From Verrucomicrobiota bacterium (lineage in GTDB: Bacteria; Verrucomicrobiota; Verrucomicrobiia; Verrucomicrobiales; DEV007), in contig JAHDIL010000098.1 in NCBI GenBank assembly GCA_020630835.1, positions 1 through 6,731 of the forward strand: DNA of 6,731 nt, in the 5' to 3' direction. The first letter of the stretch is position 1; each line of letters begins with the position of its first letter. Both the position numbers and the translations under genes were made by a program. The notes below the pieces were generated by a model. The model worked only from the letters and a program-made list of their open reading frames with translations. It searched no databases and was not told where the DNA came from. Below, in pieces: positions 1 through 5,610 of this stretch.

Positions 1-1913
1 GGGGAAGAGAGTTTTTCGCCGTCGGCGGAGGCAATATCGTTGCAGGTTACCTGAACGATCATTTTTTCCTGTAGCTTGTCCGTGCGCAACGAGACCCAGC
101 GCCCTCTGGCGCCTACAATCGGATCTACGGTTAGGGTGGTAGAGGAGGGGCCGCCACTGAGGGGTATCAGTTTTACGGTGTAATTTGAAAAAGTCGATGC
201 AGCCTCTCGATCAACCTCACGCGTGAAGATCAGTTCGATCCCTCCATCGAAAACATCAATCGATGAAATGGAAAAGGGAACGTCCTCGTTGCCCGATCGC
301 TCGTCTGCACTGAAAGCTTTTAGCCCGACGCTAGATCCGATCCATCGACCTCTGCCATTGCTGGTCACGAGATTTGGAGTTGGAAAGGAGGAGGGAAGAG
401 TTTTTTCGACAACGGCGCCATGCCAGCTTCCGTTGGCACTTGATAGGGTGATAGCAATCAGGGAACGCTGTTTTCCAGCTGTGGCAAAAAGCTTTCCGTC
501 CGGACGGCTCTCGAAATGCAGACTCGTCAGCGGTGCAGTATTTCCTGTGAAAGACCGGGGAATAAGTAGAGACGGGACAGCTTGCGGAACATGATCTTGT
601 GAGGTCTTGCGAAAAATAGGCGGCTTGGGGGCAGATGACTCAGCGTTTGGTTTCGAGCCGTTTTGGGCCGGAGCGACGGCTGGACTGGGCACATCAGTCA
701 GACTGATGTAATATCCATCAGGGTAGTCATCATTTTGCAACCATGCGGCCAGTAGGCCGTCAGGGCGGAGTGACAGTAGACTTATCGGCAATTTACTCCG
801 CATAACGACGCGGAAAGAATCTGCCGCAGGATTCCAGGCGAATACCTTGGCCTGTCCTTCTACTGGGAGGGTCGCGAAAAGGATTTCGCCCGCTAGCGAA
901 GCCGCAGGACCGGCGGATATTTTGCCTCCCTTGTCATGGCCTGGCCATTGCGTAAGGATTTTTGTAATGATGGCAGTGGAACCGCTCTCGACCGTGCTGA
1001 AGAAGCCTTGCCAAAGTTCATTGGGCGTGGCGAAGACCAGTCCTCCTTGTGGCGTCGGCGCTAGTTCCTTGATCGGAAAATTGAGGCGCGATCGCATTAG
1101 ACGCTTAGCGGGAGTCAGCTCATTCGCAACATCTTGGCGAAAGAGTGAACCGTCTTCTCGCAGAATAAGAAAAGTCTCGTTCGACAGAGCTGTTGACGCC
1201 CGAATCGCATCGCTCGCCGGATCCATAATCTCTGTCGGTTTCGCCGGAAGCTGAAATCGTAGCACTAAGGGATTGAGTTCTGTTTGGTCAGTCGATTTGC
1301 CGAAGAATTTTTTTCTTTCTTCACTGGTATTGCTATTTAGGTCCATCCAAGGATCTGGAAAATCGAGCGTAACTTGTTTTGTAGGGCTCTTGATAGAGTA
1401 TTGCAGGTGAAATTCCGTATCTGAAAAGCTCAGAGTCTGTTCGACTGATAAAGGCCCTGAACGGTAGAGCAGGGTAACGGCTTGCGCCGTTTCTCGGAAA
1501 CCGACGAAATCGATTGCAGGTGCCCATCCCGGTGATTTGTTGAGCTCGTGATTTGCTTGCGGTGGGAGAGCTAAGGTTCCTGTGGCTGCTGCCCCATTAT
1601 ACACGCCAAGTATGATGCCCGAGCGCGTGTCCCAGACAATGTTTCTCATTCCTACACCATCTTGAATCACCAGGCAGGTGTCAGGAAAAGCAGGTGGCTG
1701 GGGAGAGGGTTTTTCTCCCACATTTTCGGACGTGCTATTTGGGGTAAGAGCGCTGTTAGCATTAGCTAGCCTGGACAGGAGGGCACTATCTCCTAAGACG
1801 ACGCGTGGAGCATGAGCCTGTTTTGGGCTCTTGTCGTCACTATACAGATCTGAGCCGAGTAATACTGCGCATACCAGGAGCAGATAGAGGCGATGTGGGA
1901 GTGTATCAGGCAT
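1..1913 (-). CDS. Large secreted beta-propeller-like protein with Ig-like segment, C-terminus outside the window
   Basis: The minus-strand frame from the ATG at 1913 stays open for 637 codons to the left edge, so the C-terminus is missing. Residues 1-8 form a short n-region and residues about 9-20 (LYLLLVCAVLLG) a hydrophobic core, which suggests export. Residues 56-78 and 408-432 are Pro/Ser/Ala-rich linkers. Residues about 80-185 look beta-rich (VWDTRSGIILGVYNG, then SPGWAP). Residues 240-400 and 464-540 contain propeller-like strands such as EDGSLFRQD, RPDGLLAAW and RPDGKLFATAG. Residues 550-637 (DGGIELIFTREVD, then SNYTVKL) resemble the Ig-like segment after the propeller in PVC-group secreted proteins, many of which also carry haem-binding or cytochrome c domains. 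That resemblance is from memory. No CxxCH haem motif is visible in the part present. The gene lies 33 nt after yaaA, and an in-frame TAA just upstream fixes the start near 1913. No Shine-Dalgarno sequence is seen. The reading frame is secure; the function is unknown. Confidence 0.6.
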   Translation of the reverse strand, partial: MPDTLPHRLYLLLVCAVLLGSDLYSDDKSPKQAHAPRVVLGDSALLSRLANANSALTPNSTSENVGEKPSPQPPAFPDTCLVIQDGVGMRNIVWDTRSGIILGVYNGAAATGTLALPPQANHELNKSPGWAPAIDFVGFRETAQAVTLLYRSGPLSVEQTLSFSDTEFHLQYSIKSPTKQVTLDFPDPWMDLNSNTSEERKKFFGKSTDQTELNPLVLRFQLPAKPTEIMDPASDAIRASTALSNETFLILREDGSLFRQDVANELTPAKRLMRSRLNFPIKELAPTPQGGLVFATPNELWQGFFSTVESGSTAIITKILTQWPGHDKGGKISAGPAASLAGEILFATLPVEGQAKVFAWNPAADSFRVVMRSKLPISLLSLRPDGLLAAWLQNDDYPDGYYISLTDVPSPAVAPAQNGSKPNAESSAPKPPIFRKTSQDHVPQAVPSLLIPRSFTGNTAPLTSLHFESRPDGKLFATAGKQRSLIAITLSSANGSWHGAVVEKTLPSSFPTPNLVTSNGRGRWIGSSVGLKAFSADERSGNEDVPFSISSIDVFDGGIELIFTREVDREAASTFSNYTVKLIPLSGGPSSTTLTVDPIVGARGRWVSLRTDKLQEKMIVQVTCNDIASADGEKLSS

Positions 1914-1946
1914 GACGATCAGAAAGAGGAGGGCAGTCAGGCGTGC

Positions 1947-2723
1947 TTACGACGCTCCGTCTCGTGTGAAGACGAGAGTGGCTCCTTCACTCATCTCATC
2001 GTTGAATGCGTAACCGTCTGTCGAGAAGTCCTTCAGCCCCTCAGCCGTCTTTACCCGATTGCGAATGATGAAGTCACACATACTGCCCCGAGCCTTCTTG
2101 GCGTAGAAGCTGATGATCTTATAGTCACCGTTTTTTAAGTCTTTGAAGACAGGTGTGATGACTTCCCCAATCAAGGCGCCTGAATCGACAGCGCCGAAGT
2201 ATTCGTTTGATGCCAAGTTAACCAGCACGTTGCTGCCAGACCCCTTGAGTGATTCATTGATAGCCTGGGTCACCGTGTCCCTCCAGAAAGCATAGAGGTC
2301 TTTGCCTTTAGCGTTCTTCCACTTCGTGCCCATCTCTAGTCGATAAGGCTGCATTAAATCCATTGGCCTGAGAAGGCCATGAAGACCGGAGAGAATCCGC
2401 AGCTGTTTTTGGGCAAAGTTGAAATCAGCCTTTTTGTAGGAGTTTAGCTCGAACCCTGTGTAGACGTCACCCTTAAAGGCAAGCAGGGCCGCTCTAGCGT
2501 TATCCTCGGTAAATGGGCGCTGCCATGAGATGAATCGCTGGTGATTGAGATCGGCAAGCTTCTCGCTAATCCCCATTAGCGCCTGCAGATCGGCAGGGGA
2601 TTGTGAGCGGAGACTGTCGACTAGCTCCTCTGCCTCATCGAGAAACTGTGGTTGCGTAGGATCATGGGCCGGACAGGTCGACTGATAGTCGAGTGTCTTT
2701 GCGGGGGAGATGATCGCTAACAT
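1947..2723 (-). CDS. yaaA: Peroxide stress protein YaaA (DUF328/UPF0246 family)
   Basis: This 258-residue protein has the same length as E. coli YaaA and matches it along its whole length. Family blocks are visible in order: the N-terminal ISPAKTLDY (5-13), FKGDVYTG (83-90), LRILSGLHGLLRP (108-120), QPYRLEMG (125-132), NLASNEYF (169-176) and ISFYAKKARG (204-213). In E. coli the protein belongs to the OxyR regulon, lowers intracellular free iron under H2O2 stress so that Fenton damage falls, and binds DNA. It is cytoplasmic. I chose the ATG at 2723, although the frame is open to an ATG at 2810, because MLAIISPAKTLDY matches the family N-terminus and the longer form would overlap the end of pfp with a family-foreign basic extension. 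Only a weak ribosome-binding match (GGTGAT next to the ATG) is visible. It starts 16 nt after the pfp stop and is probably cotranscribed. Identification is very secure; the iron role here is inferred from the family. Confidence 0.97.
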   Translation of the reverse strand: MLAIISPAKTLDYQSTCPAHDPTQPQFLDEAEELVDSLRSQSPADLQALMGISEKLADLNHQRFISWQRPFTEDNARAALLAFKGDVYTGFELNSYKKADFNFAQKQLRILSGLHGLLRPMDLMQPYRLEMGTKWKNAKGKDLYAFWRDTVTQAINESLKGSGSNVLVNLASNEYFGAVDSGALIGEVITPVFKDLKNGDYKIISFYAKKARGSMCDFIIRNRVKTAEGLKDFSTDGYAFNDEMSEGATLVFTRDGAS

Positions 2724-2739
2724 ATCACCGAGGTTTACC

Positions 2740-3954
2740 TTAATGCGCTGCGGCCTTAGCGCCCTTCGTCTGGCCGATCGCAGCGAGTAGCTCGCCGAAC
2801 CATGGCTCATCTATATCGAACGGTTTACCCCCTGCGATGCGTGGAAATGCGATCGTGCTCATGACGTCTCCGTTCTCTTCGTCATGGCCAGCTACGCCGC
2901 TCTCTCCCTTGAGTGCGGACTGCGCTGCCTGCGCGGCACAGGCTTTGATTAGGTCGAGATCCTGATCATTAGGCGCGGCGCTGCGGGCGAAATACCCACT
3001 CTTCTGCACCAAGACTTTCTCCGCATTGAGTTTCTCTTTTAGTTGCGAGGCGAACCACTGGCCTGGATTCAGGTCATCCAAGCGATAATGTCCAAACGCG
3101 TCTTTTGCGGGTTCATTGCCTTCAGCGATTCGTGCTTTGACGATGACGTCCATACCTGCGCCTTCGCTGAGAAAAATGTTCACACAGTCGAACTCGTCCA
3201 TTTGCTTGTTCAGCCTCTCGATCTCGGCGTCGATGTCGATCTCCATCTCAGGCACCCAAACAGCGTGCACATCCCAACGCTCCCGCTTGATTAGACCTTC
3301 CGGCATCCAGGGGTAGGTGTCGAGTGAGTCGTGATAATGTTGAGCGGTGGCAGCCGTTAGCCATCCGCAGTGGCGCCCCATGACCTCGTGGATGATCAGC
3401 TGACGGGCGCTTGTCGTGTTCTCGTTGGCAACGTTCTTGAAAAATTTAGAGCCCTCTTCTGCTGCGGTCCAAGCTCCAAGCGTTTGCGTGATTGGGACCA
3501 CATCGTTGTCGATAGTCTTGGGCAGGCCGACTACGGTCAGATTGTATCCATTCTTTTCCAGATAACCTGCTAGATCGGCAGCAGTCGTGGTGGTGTCGTC
3601 TCCGCCAATGGTGTGGAGGATGTCGATTTTGTCTGTTTTCAACTGTTGGGCTGCCACCTCCAGAGGATCCTGACCGTCTTTTACCAGACCGCGCTTGGTG
3701 CAGTCCGCTACATTGGTTAGTTTCACCCGGCTATTGCCGATCGGGCTGCCTCCATATTCAAAAAATACCTCCGGCTTTTCGCGCACCTCCTGGGGAAACA
3801 CATAGGAATTACCCAGTAACAAGCCCTGGTATCCATTGATATAACCAATGAGTTCCGCATCAGGTGCTGATTCGTTATACTGTTGGATGAGAGCACCGAT
3901 CGATGATGAAAGGCACGGAGCGATGCCGCCGGCTGTGAGAAATGCAATTTTCAT
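2740..3954 (-). CDS. pfp: Pyrophosphate-dependent 6-phosphofructokinase (PPi-PFK)
   Basis: This 404-residue cytoplasmic enzyme reversibly transfers phosphate between PPi and fructose 6-phosphate at the committed step of glycolysis, and can run towards gluconeogenesis. The N-terminal glycine-rich loop is LTAGGIAPCLSSSIG (6-20). The donor-site motif is GGDDT (117-121), where the second Asp, in place of the Gly of ATP enzymes, blocks the ATP alpha-phosphate. PKTIDND (145-151) carries the Lys typical of PPi enzymes and the catalytic Asp149. MGRHCGW (192-198), SEGAGMD (263-269) and GYFARSAAPN (320-329, with Arg324) are fructose-phosphate-site blocks. The length fits the roughly 400-residue PPi-PFK group of alphaproteobacteria and Verrucomicrobia. 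I chose the ATG at 3954 because MKIAFLTAGG is a family-like start. The frame extends to an ATG at 4005, adding 17 non-family residues, and neither start has a clear ribosome-binding site. It heads the run pfp-yaaA-secreted protein. Symbol usage varies (pfp or pfk). Confidence 0.95.
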   Translation of the reverse strand: MKIAFLTAGGIAPCLSSSIGALIQQYNESAPDAELIGYINGYQGLLLGNSYVFPQEVREKPEVFFEYGGSPIGNSRVKLTNVADCTKRGLVKDGQDPLEVAAQQLKTDKIDILHTIGGDDTTTTAADLAGYLEKNGYNLTVVGLPKTIDNDVVPITQTLGAWTAAEEGSKFFKNVANENTTSARQLIIHEVMGRHCGWLTAATAQHYHDSLDTYPWMPEGLIKRERWDVHAVWVPEMEIDIDAEIERLNKQMDEFDCVNIFLSEGAGMDVIVKARIAEGNEPAKDAFGHYRLDDLNPGQWFASQLKEKLNAEKVLVQKSGYFARSAAPNDQDLDLIKACAAQAAQSALKGESGVAGHDEENGDVMSTIAFPRIAGGKPFDIDEPWFGELLAAIGQTKGAKAAAH

Positions 3955-4186
3955 GGGAGAAACAAGTCTGAGAGATAAGTTCTGCCGCTCAGGACCTATT
4001 AACATAGCGCTGCACTAGGACTCCGCACGGCGCCGCCAACTTGGATTCTTTCATCCGAAGGTCAACCCGTGAGCCTCGAATTCTCGCCTCATCGTTCCAA
4101 AACGGTAGTGGAGCAAAAATAAATGATTTAGAAAGCTTGACAATTATAGTAAATTTAATAAGTCTAAAGCCTCAACTCAACTTATC
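3955..4186. promoter_or_regulatory. Divergent intergenic region with AT-rich probable bidirectional promoter
   Basis: These 232 bp separate divergently transcribed pfp and the coiled-coil gene. Positions about 4115-4185 are clearly AT-richer than their surroundings. A perfect TTGACA (-35 consensus) lies on the plus strand at 4137-4142, but no good -10 follows at 16-18 bp; the nearest is TCTAAA at 4163-4168 with a 20 bp spacer. On the minus strand a perfect TATAAT lies at 4143-4148 with a poor -35 (GGCTTT at 4166-4171). If used, it would give pfp a 5' leader of roughly 180 nt. That leader spans a short imperfect hairpin (CTTGGAT / ATCCGAAG, about 4040-4060). No open reading frame or tRNA is convincing here. 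Promoter function is inference from hexamer matches. Confidence 0.5.
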
Positions 4187-4612
4187 ATGATTCCGGAGTC
4201 CATTCCTTCCTCAAAGTCCGCTCGCCATCCATTTAGCGATGCCTCAAAAGACTCCGCTGCACAGCGCTTACAATCTATGGAACAGCGCCTTGCCGTTCTC
4301 GAGAAGACACTTCTCTCGCACGCTTCGCTGCTGGAGGAGAAGGTAGGAAATCGTCTTGATCGTATTGAGGGGCGTTTTCAAGAAGCTCTTGAACAAAGTC
4401 TTGAGGCTGTTGAGTCTTCAGATCTCGAGACCGCCAGCGACATTGTGCCATTTTCTCCTGATCCTGATTCGCAGCGTCAGTTGCGTGAAGAGGTCGGCTC
4501 AGCGGATAAAGCCTTCGACGAACTTTCTGATACGCTTGTTATGACACGTGACTATTTGAGTCGCATGCAGTCGCGTCTTTCCAGATTGCGTGTCGAGTTG
4601 GATCCCTCCTAG
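4187..4612 (+). CDS. Small hypothetical coiled-coil protein upstream of the globin
   Basis: This is a 141-residue acidic protein that I do not recognise. There is no signal peptide or membrane segment and no cysteine, so it is probably cytoplasmic. Residues 1-24 are Ser/Pro-rich and likely disordered. Residues about 26-77 are strongly helical with heptad-like hydrophobic spacing (LQSMEQRLAVLEKTLL, then NRLDRIEGRF), typical of a coiled coil. A Pro/Asp-rich break (PFSPDPD, 88-94) precedes a second helix at about 96-137 ending in RMQSRLSRLRVEL. The overall shape is a helical hairpin or oligomerisation module. The ATG at 4187 lacks a Shine-Dalgarno sequence; a later ATG at 4277 (Met31) would give a shorter form starting at the coiled coil, also without one. 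The globin begins 15 nt after the stop, so the two are probably cotranscribed and may work together. Codon use fits a real gene, but function is unknown. Confidence 0.7.
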   Translation: MIPESIPSSKSARHPFSDASKDSAAQRLQSMEQRLAVLEKTLLSHASLLEEKVGNRLDRIEGRFQEALEQSLEAVESSDLETASDIVPFSPDPDSQRQLREEVGSADKAFDELSDTLVMTRDYLSRMQSRLSRLRVELDPS

Positions 4613-4614
4613 GC

Positions 4615-4619
4615 GGAGG
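4615..4619 (+). promoter_or_regulatory. Shine-Dalgarno sequence of the globin gene
   Basis: GGAGG lies 8 nt before the ATG at 4628, in the short gap after the coiled-coil gene stop (TAG, 4610-4612). It is the clearest ribosome-binding site in the window and fixes the globin start. Confidence 0.85.
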
Positions 4620-4627
4620 CGCAACTG

Positions 4628-5005
4628 ATGAACGAGGCTACCGTCGTAAGCGAACTTGGCGAGGATGGCATCCGCTCGCTAGTCTCCTCCTTTTACCGCC
4701 GTGTGAAGGTAGATAACCTTATGGCGCCGATGTATCCCAATGATGACTGGGATGGGGCAGAGGATCGCCTGGCGAAATTTCTACTTTTTCGGCTGGGTGT
4801 TTCTCAAGCTTACATGGAGGAGCGCGGGCATCCGAGGCTACGCATGCGCCATATGCCCTTTGCAATAGGAGAGGCCGAGCGCGATCGATGGTTGAAGCTC
4901 ATGGGAGAGGCTATGGACGAAGTGGAAACCCCGGCTGGCTCCAGGCAGTTTCTTGAGCCGTTTTTTGCTCAGACAGCTGATTTTATGAGGAATCGCGCGG
5001 AGTGA
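4628..5005 (+). CDS. Group II truncated haemoglobin (trHbO-like)
   Basis: This is a 125-residue 2-on-2 globin. Key haem-pocket residues align without gaps to the numbering of Mycobacterium tuberculosis trHbO: Tyr23 (B10), Tyr36 (CD1), proximal His75 (F8) and Trp88 (G8). The block RGHPRLRMRHMPF (66-78) and the YPNDDW-GAEDRL region (36-48) are group II hallmarks. Such proteins bind O2 tightly and in various bacteria are linked to peroxide, NO or O2 chemistry and to membrane respiration; the role here is inferred. The protein is cytoplasmic, with no signal peptide or fused domain. The usual WGGP segment of the family appears as RLGVS (55-59), a local divergence near the E/F region. The start is supported by GGAGG 8 nt upstream. 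It is the second gene after the coiled-coil protein and runs towards the exported HMA-protein gene on the other strand. Family assignment is very secure. Confidence 0.95.
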   Translation: MNEATVVSELGEDGIRSLVSSFYRRVKVDNLMAPMYPNDDWDGAEDRLAKFLLFRLGVSQAYMEERGHPRLRMRHMPFAIGEAERDRWLKLMGEAMDEVETPAGSRQFLEPFFAQTADFMRNRAE

Positions 5006-5042
5006 CGTGCGGGTAAATGGGGAGCACGCAGAGATCGGAGTA

Positions 5043-5118
5043 AAGGCAGCCAAGCGTGTGAGCGCGTGAAGTAGGCAAAGGCCACTAACGAAACTCAGGC
5101 TGCCTTCTCGGGGCCTTT
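5043..5118. terminator. Interleaved inverted repeats in convergent gap, probable bidirectional terminator
   Basis: The 123 bp between the convergent globin and HMA-protein genes hold two perfect inverted repeats: AAGGCAGCC (5043-5051) with GGCTGCCTT (5098-5106), and AAAGGCC (5077-5083) with GGCCTTT (5112-5118). The arms are interleaved, so they could form either a pseudoknot-like fold or alternative nested hairpins, since AAGGC/GCCTT also cross-pair. The A-rich left and T-rich right flanks suit termination in both directions, although the T tracts are short (CCTTTATT rightward, GCCTTTA leftward). A small CGTGC/GCACG hairpin (5006-5010/5024-5028) directly follows the globin stop. Terminator function is inferred from position and symmetry. 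Confidence 0.55.
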
Positions 5119-5128
5119 ATTCGACTTC

Positions 5129-5476
5129 TCACTTCCGCCAAGGCTCCGTCGCTTTGTCGAAGCTCACATCATAAAGCTTGCTCACATGGCTTAGCTCATA
5201 GCCTACGGCCCGAAGCTTGCGCTCAATGACGGTCAGGGGCTTTCCGTAGGGGATCTCACAAAAGGCTAGTTTGGGATCTAGGAAAACGGCTACTTGGCCG
5301 GATCCCTCGATCTCTTTGAGGCTGTGAGAGATATGCTTCACACAGACGGAACAGGACATCTTAGGGACGGTGACCCGAATGAGTTGTGGTGATGGCGCTT
5401 CGTCTTTGGCTCGAGGTGAGGTGGCCAAGACAAAGGCTCCTAGGAGATAAATAAGCAGTGCCTGTCTGTTGGGCAT
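5129..5476 (-). CDS. Exported heavy-metal-associated (HMA) domain protein, MerP/CopZ-like
   Basis: This is a 115-residue protein read from the ATG at 5476. Residues 1-19 (MPNR, then ALLIYLLGAFVLA) look like a signal peptide or N-terminal anchor, with a possible cleavage near SPRA-KD (20-25). Residues about 31-95 form an HMA ferredoxin-like fold: beta strand LIRVTVPKM, the metal-binding motif MSCSVC (40-45, Cys42 and Cys45), a helix to about residue 57, and a C-terminal VIERKLRAVGYE (83-94) typical of the family's last helix and turn. A third Cys (Cys73) sits in the middle strand. Family members bind Cu(I), Hg(II) or similar soft metals; the metal here cannot be told. The frame is open to an ATG at 5593 (154 residues), but that form buries the signal sequence inside. 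GGAG lies 12 nt before 5476, rather far. No metal transporter is encoded beside it. It is convergent with the globin and divergent from holB. Confidence 0.85.
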   Translation of the reverse strand: MPNRQALLIYLLGAFVLATSPRAKDEAPSPQLIRVTVPKMSCSVCVKHISHSLKEIEGSGQVAVFLDPKLAFCEIPYGKPLTVIERKLRAVGYELSHVSKLYDVSFDKATEPWRK

Positions 5477-5495
5477 GCCGATACTATTCTCCGAT

Positions 5496-5575
5496 AGATC
5501 AGGAAGCGCAAGCTGCGCGCTCCCTTCGCTGCAGAGTTCCGCAAGCTTCCGTCTTCCGCTTGCAAGATCAGGAAG
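5496..5575. repeat. Pair of 11 bp direct repeats (AGATCAGGAAG)
   Basis: AGATCAGGAAG occurs exactly at 5496-5506 and 5565-5575, 69 bp apart start to start. The copies lie between two divergent genes, so they could be paired binding sites. If the longer HMA reading frame were translated, they would encode repeated LPDL segments in frame, because 69 is a multiple of three. Confidence 0.5.
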
Positions 5576-5593
5576 AAACGGCGATACAAGCAT

Positions 5594-5598
5594 AGGAG
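5594..5598 (+). promoter_or_regulatory. Ribosome-binding site serving holB and/or a 3-codon upstream ORF
   Basis: AGGAG lies 12 nt before the holB ATG (5611), which is longer than usual, but only 4 nt before another ATG at 5603. That ATG opens the tiny ORF Met-Pro-Leu-stop (5603-5614), whose TGA overlaps the holB ATG as ATGA. The arrangement could mean translational coupling or simply a spacing quirk. Confidence 0.5.
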
Positions 5599-5610
5599 AT
5601 CTATGCCTCT

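Larger units (their letters stand above)
5477..5610. promoter_or_regulatory. Divergent intergenic region between HMA gene and holB
   Basis: If the HMA gene starts at 5476, these 134 bp must hold both promoters. I find no strong pair of hexamers. The best rightward guess is TTGCAA (5560-5565) with GATACA 17 bp later, which is weak. The region is rich in short repeats: an 11 bp direct repeat at 5496-5506 and 5565-5575, a GCGCA/TGCGC hairpin (5506-5518) and a GCAAGC/GCTTGC inverted repeat (5541-5546/5558-5563). These could be operator or structural elements. Regulatory function is inference. Confidence 0.4.

Noticed and set aside
223..594. Plus-strand open frame of 123 codons, and a similar one at 847-1254
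   Set aside because: Both lie wholly inside the continuous 637-codon minus-strand frame, have no ribosome-binding site and give low-complexity, family-less translations.
1333..1527. Short minus-strand frame inside the secreted-protein gene
   Set aside because: It is another frame of the same strand within a longer gene that reads through without a stop and shows consistent protein-like composition.
2724..2810. N-terminal extension of yaaA to the ATG at 2810
   Set aside because: It overlaps the end of pfp and adds 29 residues unlike the family, whereas MLAIISPAKTLDY is the family's normal start and gives the usual length of 258.
3955..4005. N-terminal extension of pfp to the ATG at 4005
   Set aside because: The 17 extra residues are not family-like and MKIAFLTAGG is a typical start. 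It cannot be fully excluded, since neither start has a Shine-Dalgarno sequence.
4040..4100. Possible tRNA or riboswitch in the pfp leader (a minus-strand stretch resembling a T-loop, ATTCGAGGC)
   Set aside because: The flanking arms do not form a five-pair T stem and no acceptor or anticodon arm can be drawn; no riboswitch consensus was recognised.
5477..5593. N-terminal extension of the HMA protein to the ATG at 5593
   Set aside because: It would place the signal-like hydrophobic stretch in the interior and overlap the divergent promoter region; the extension has no family resemblance.
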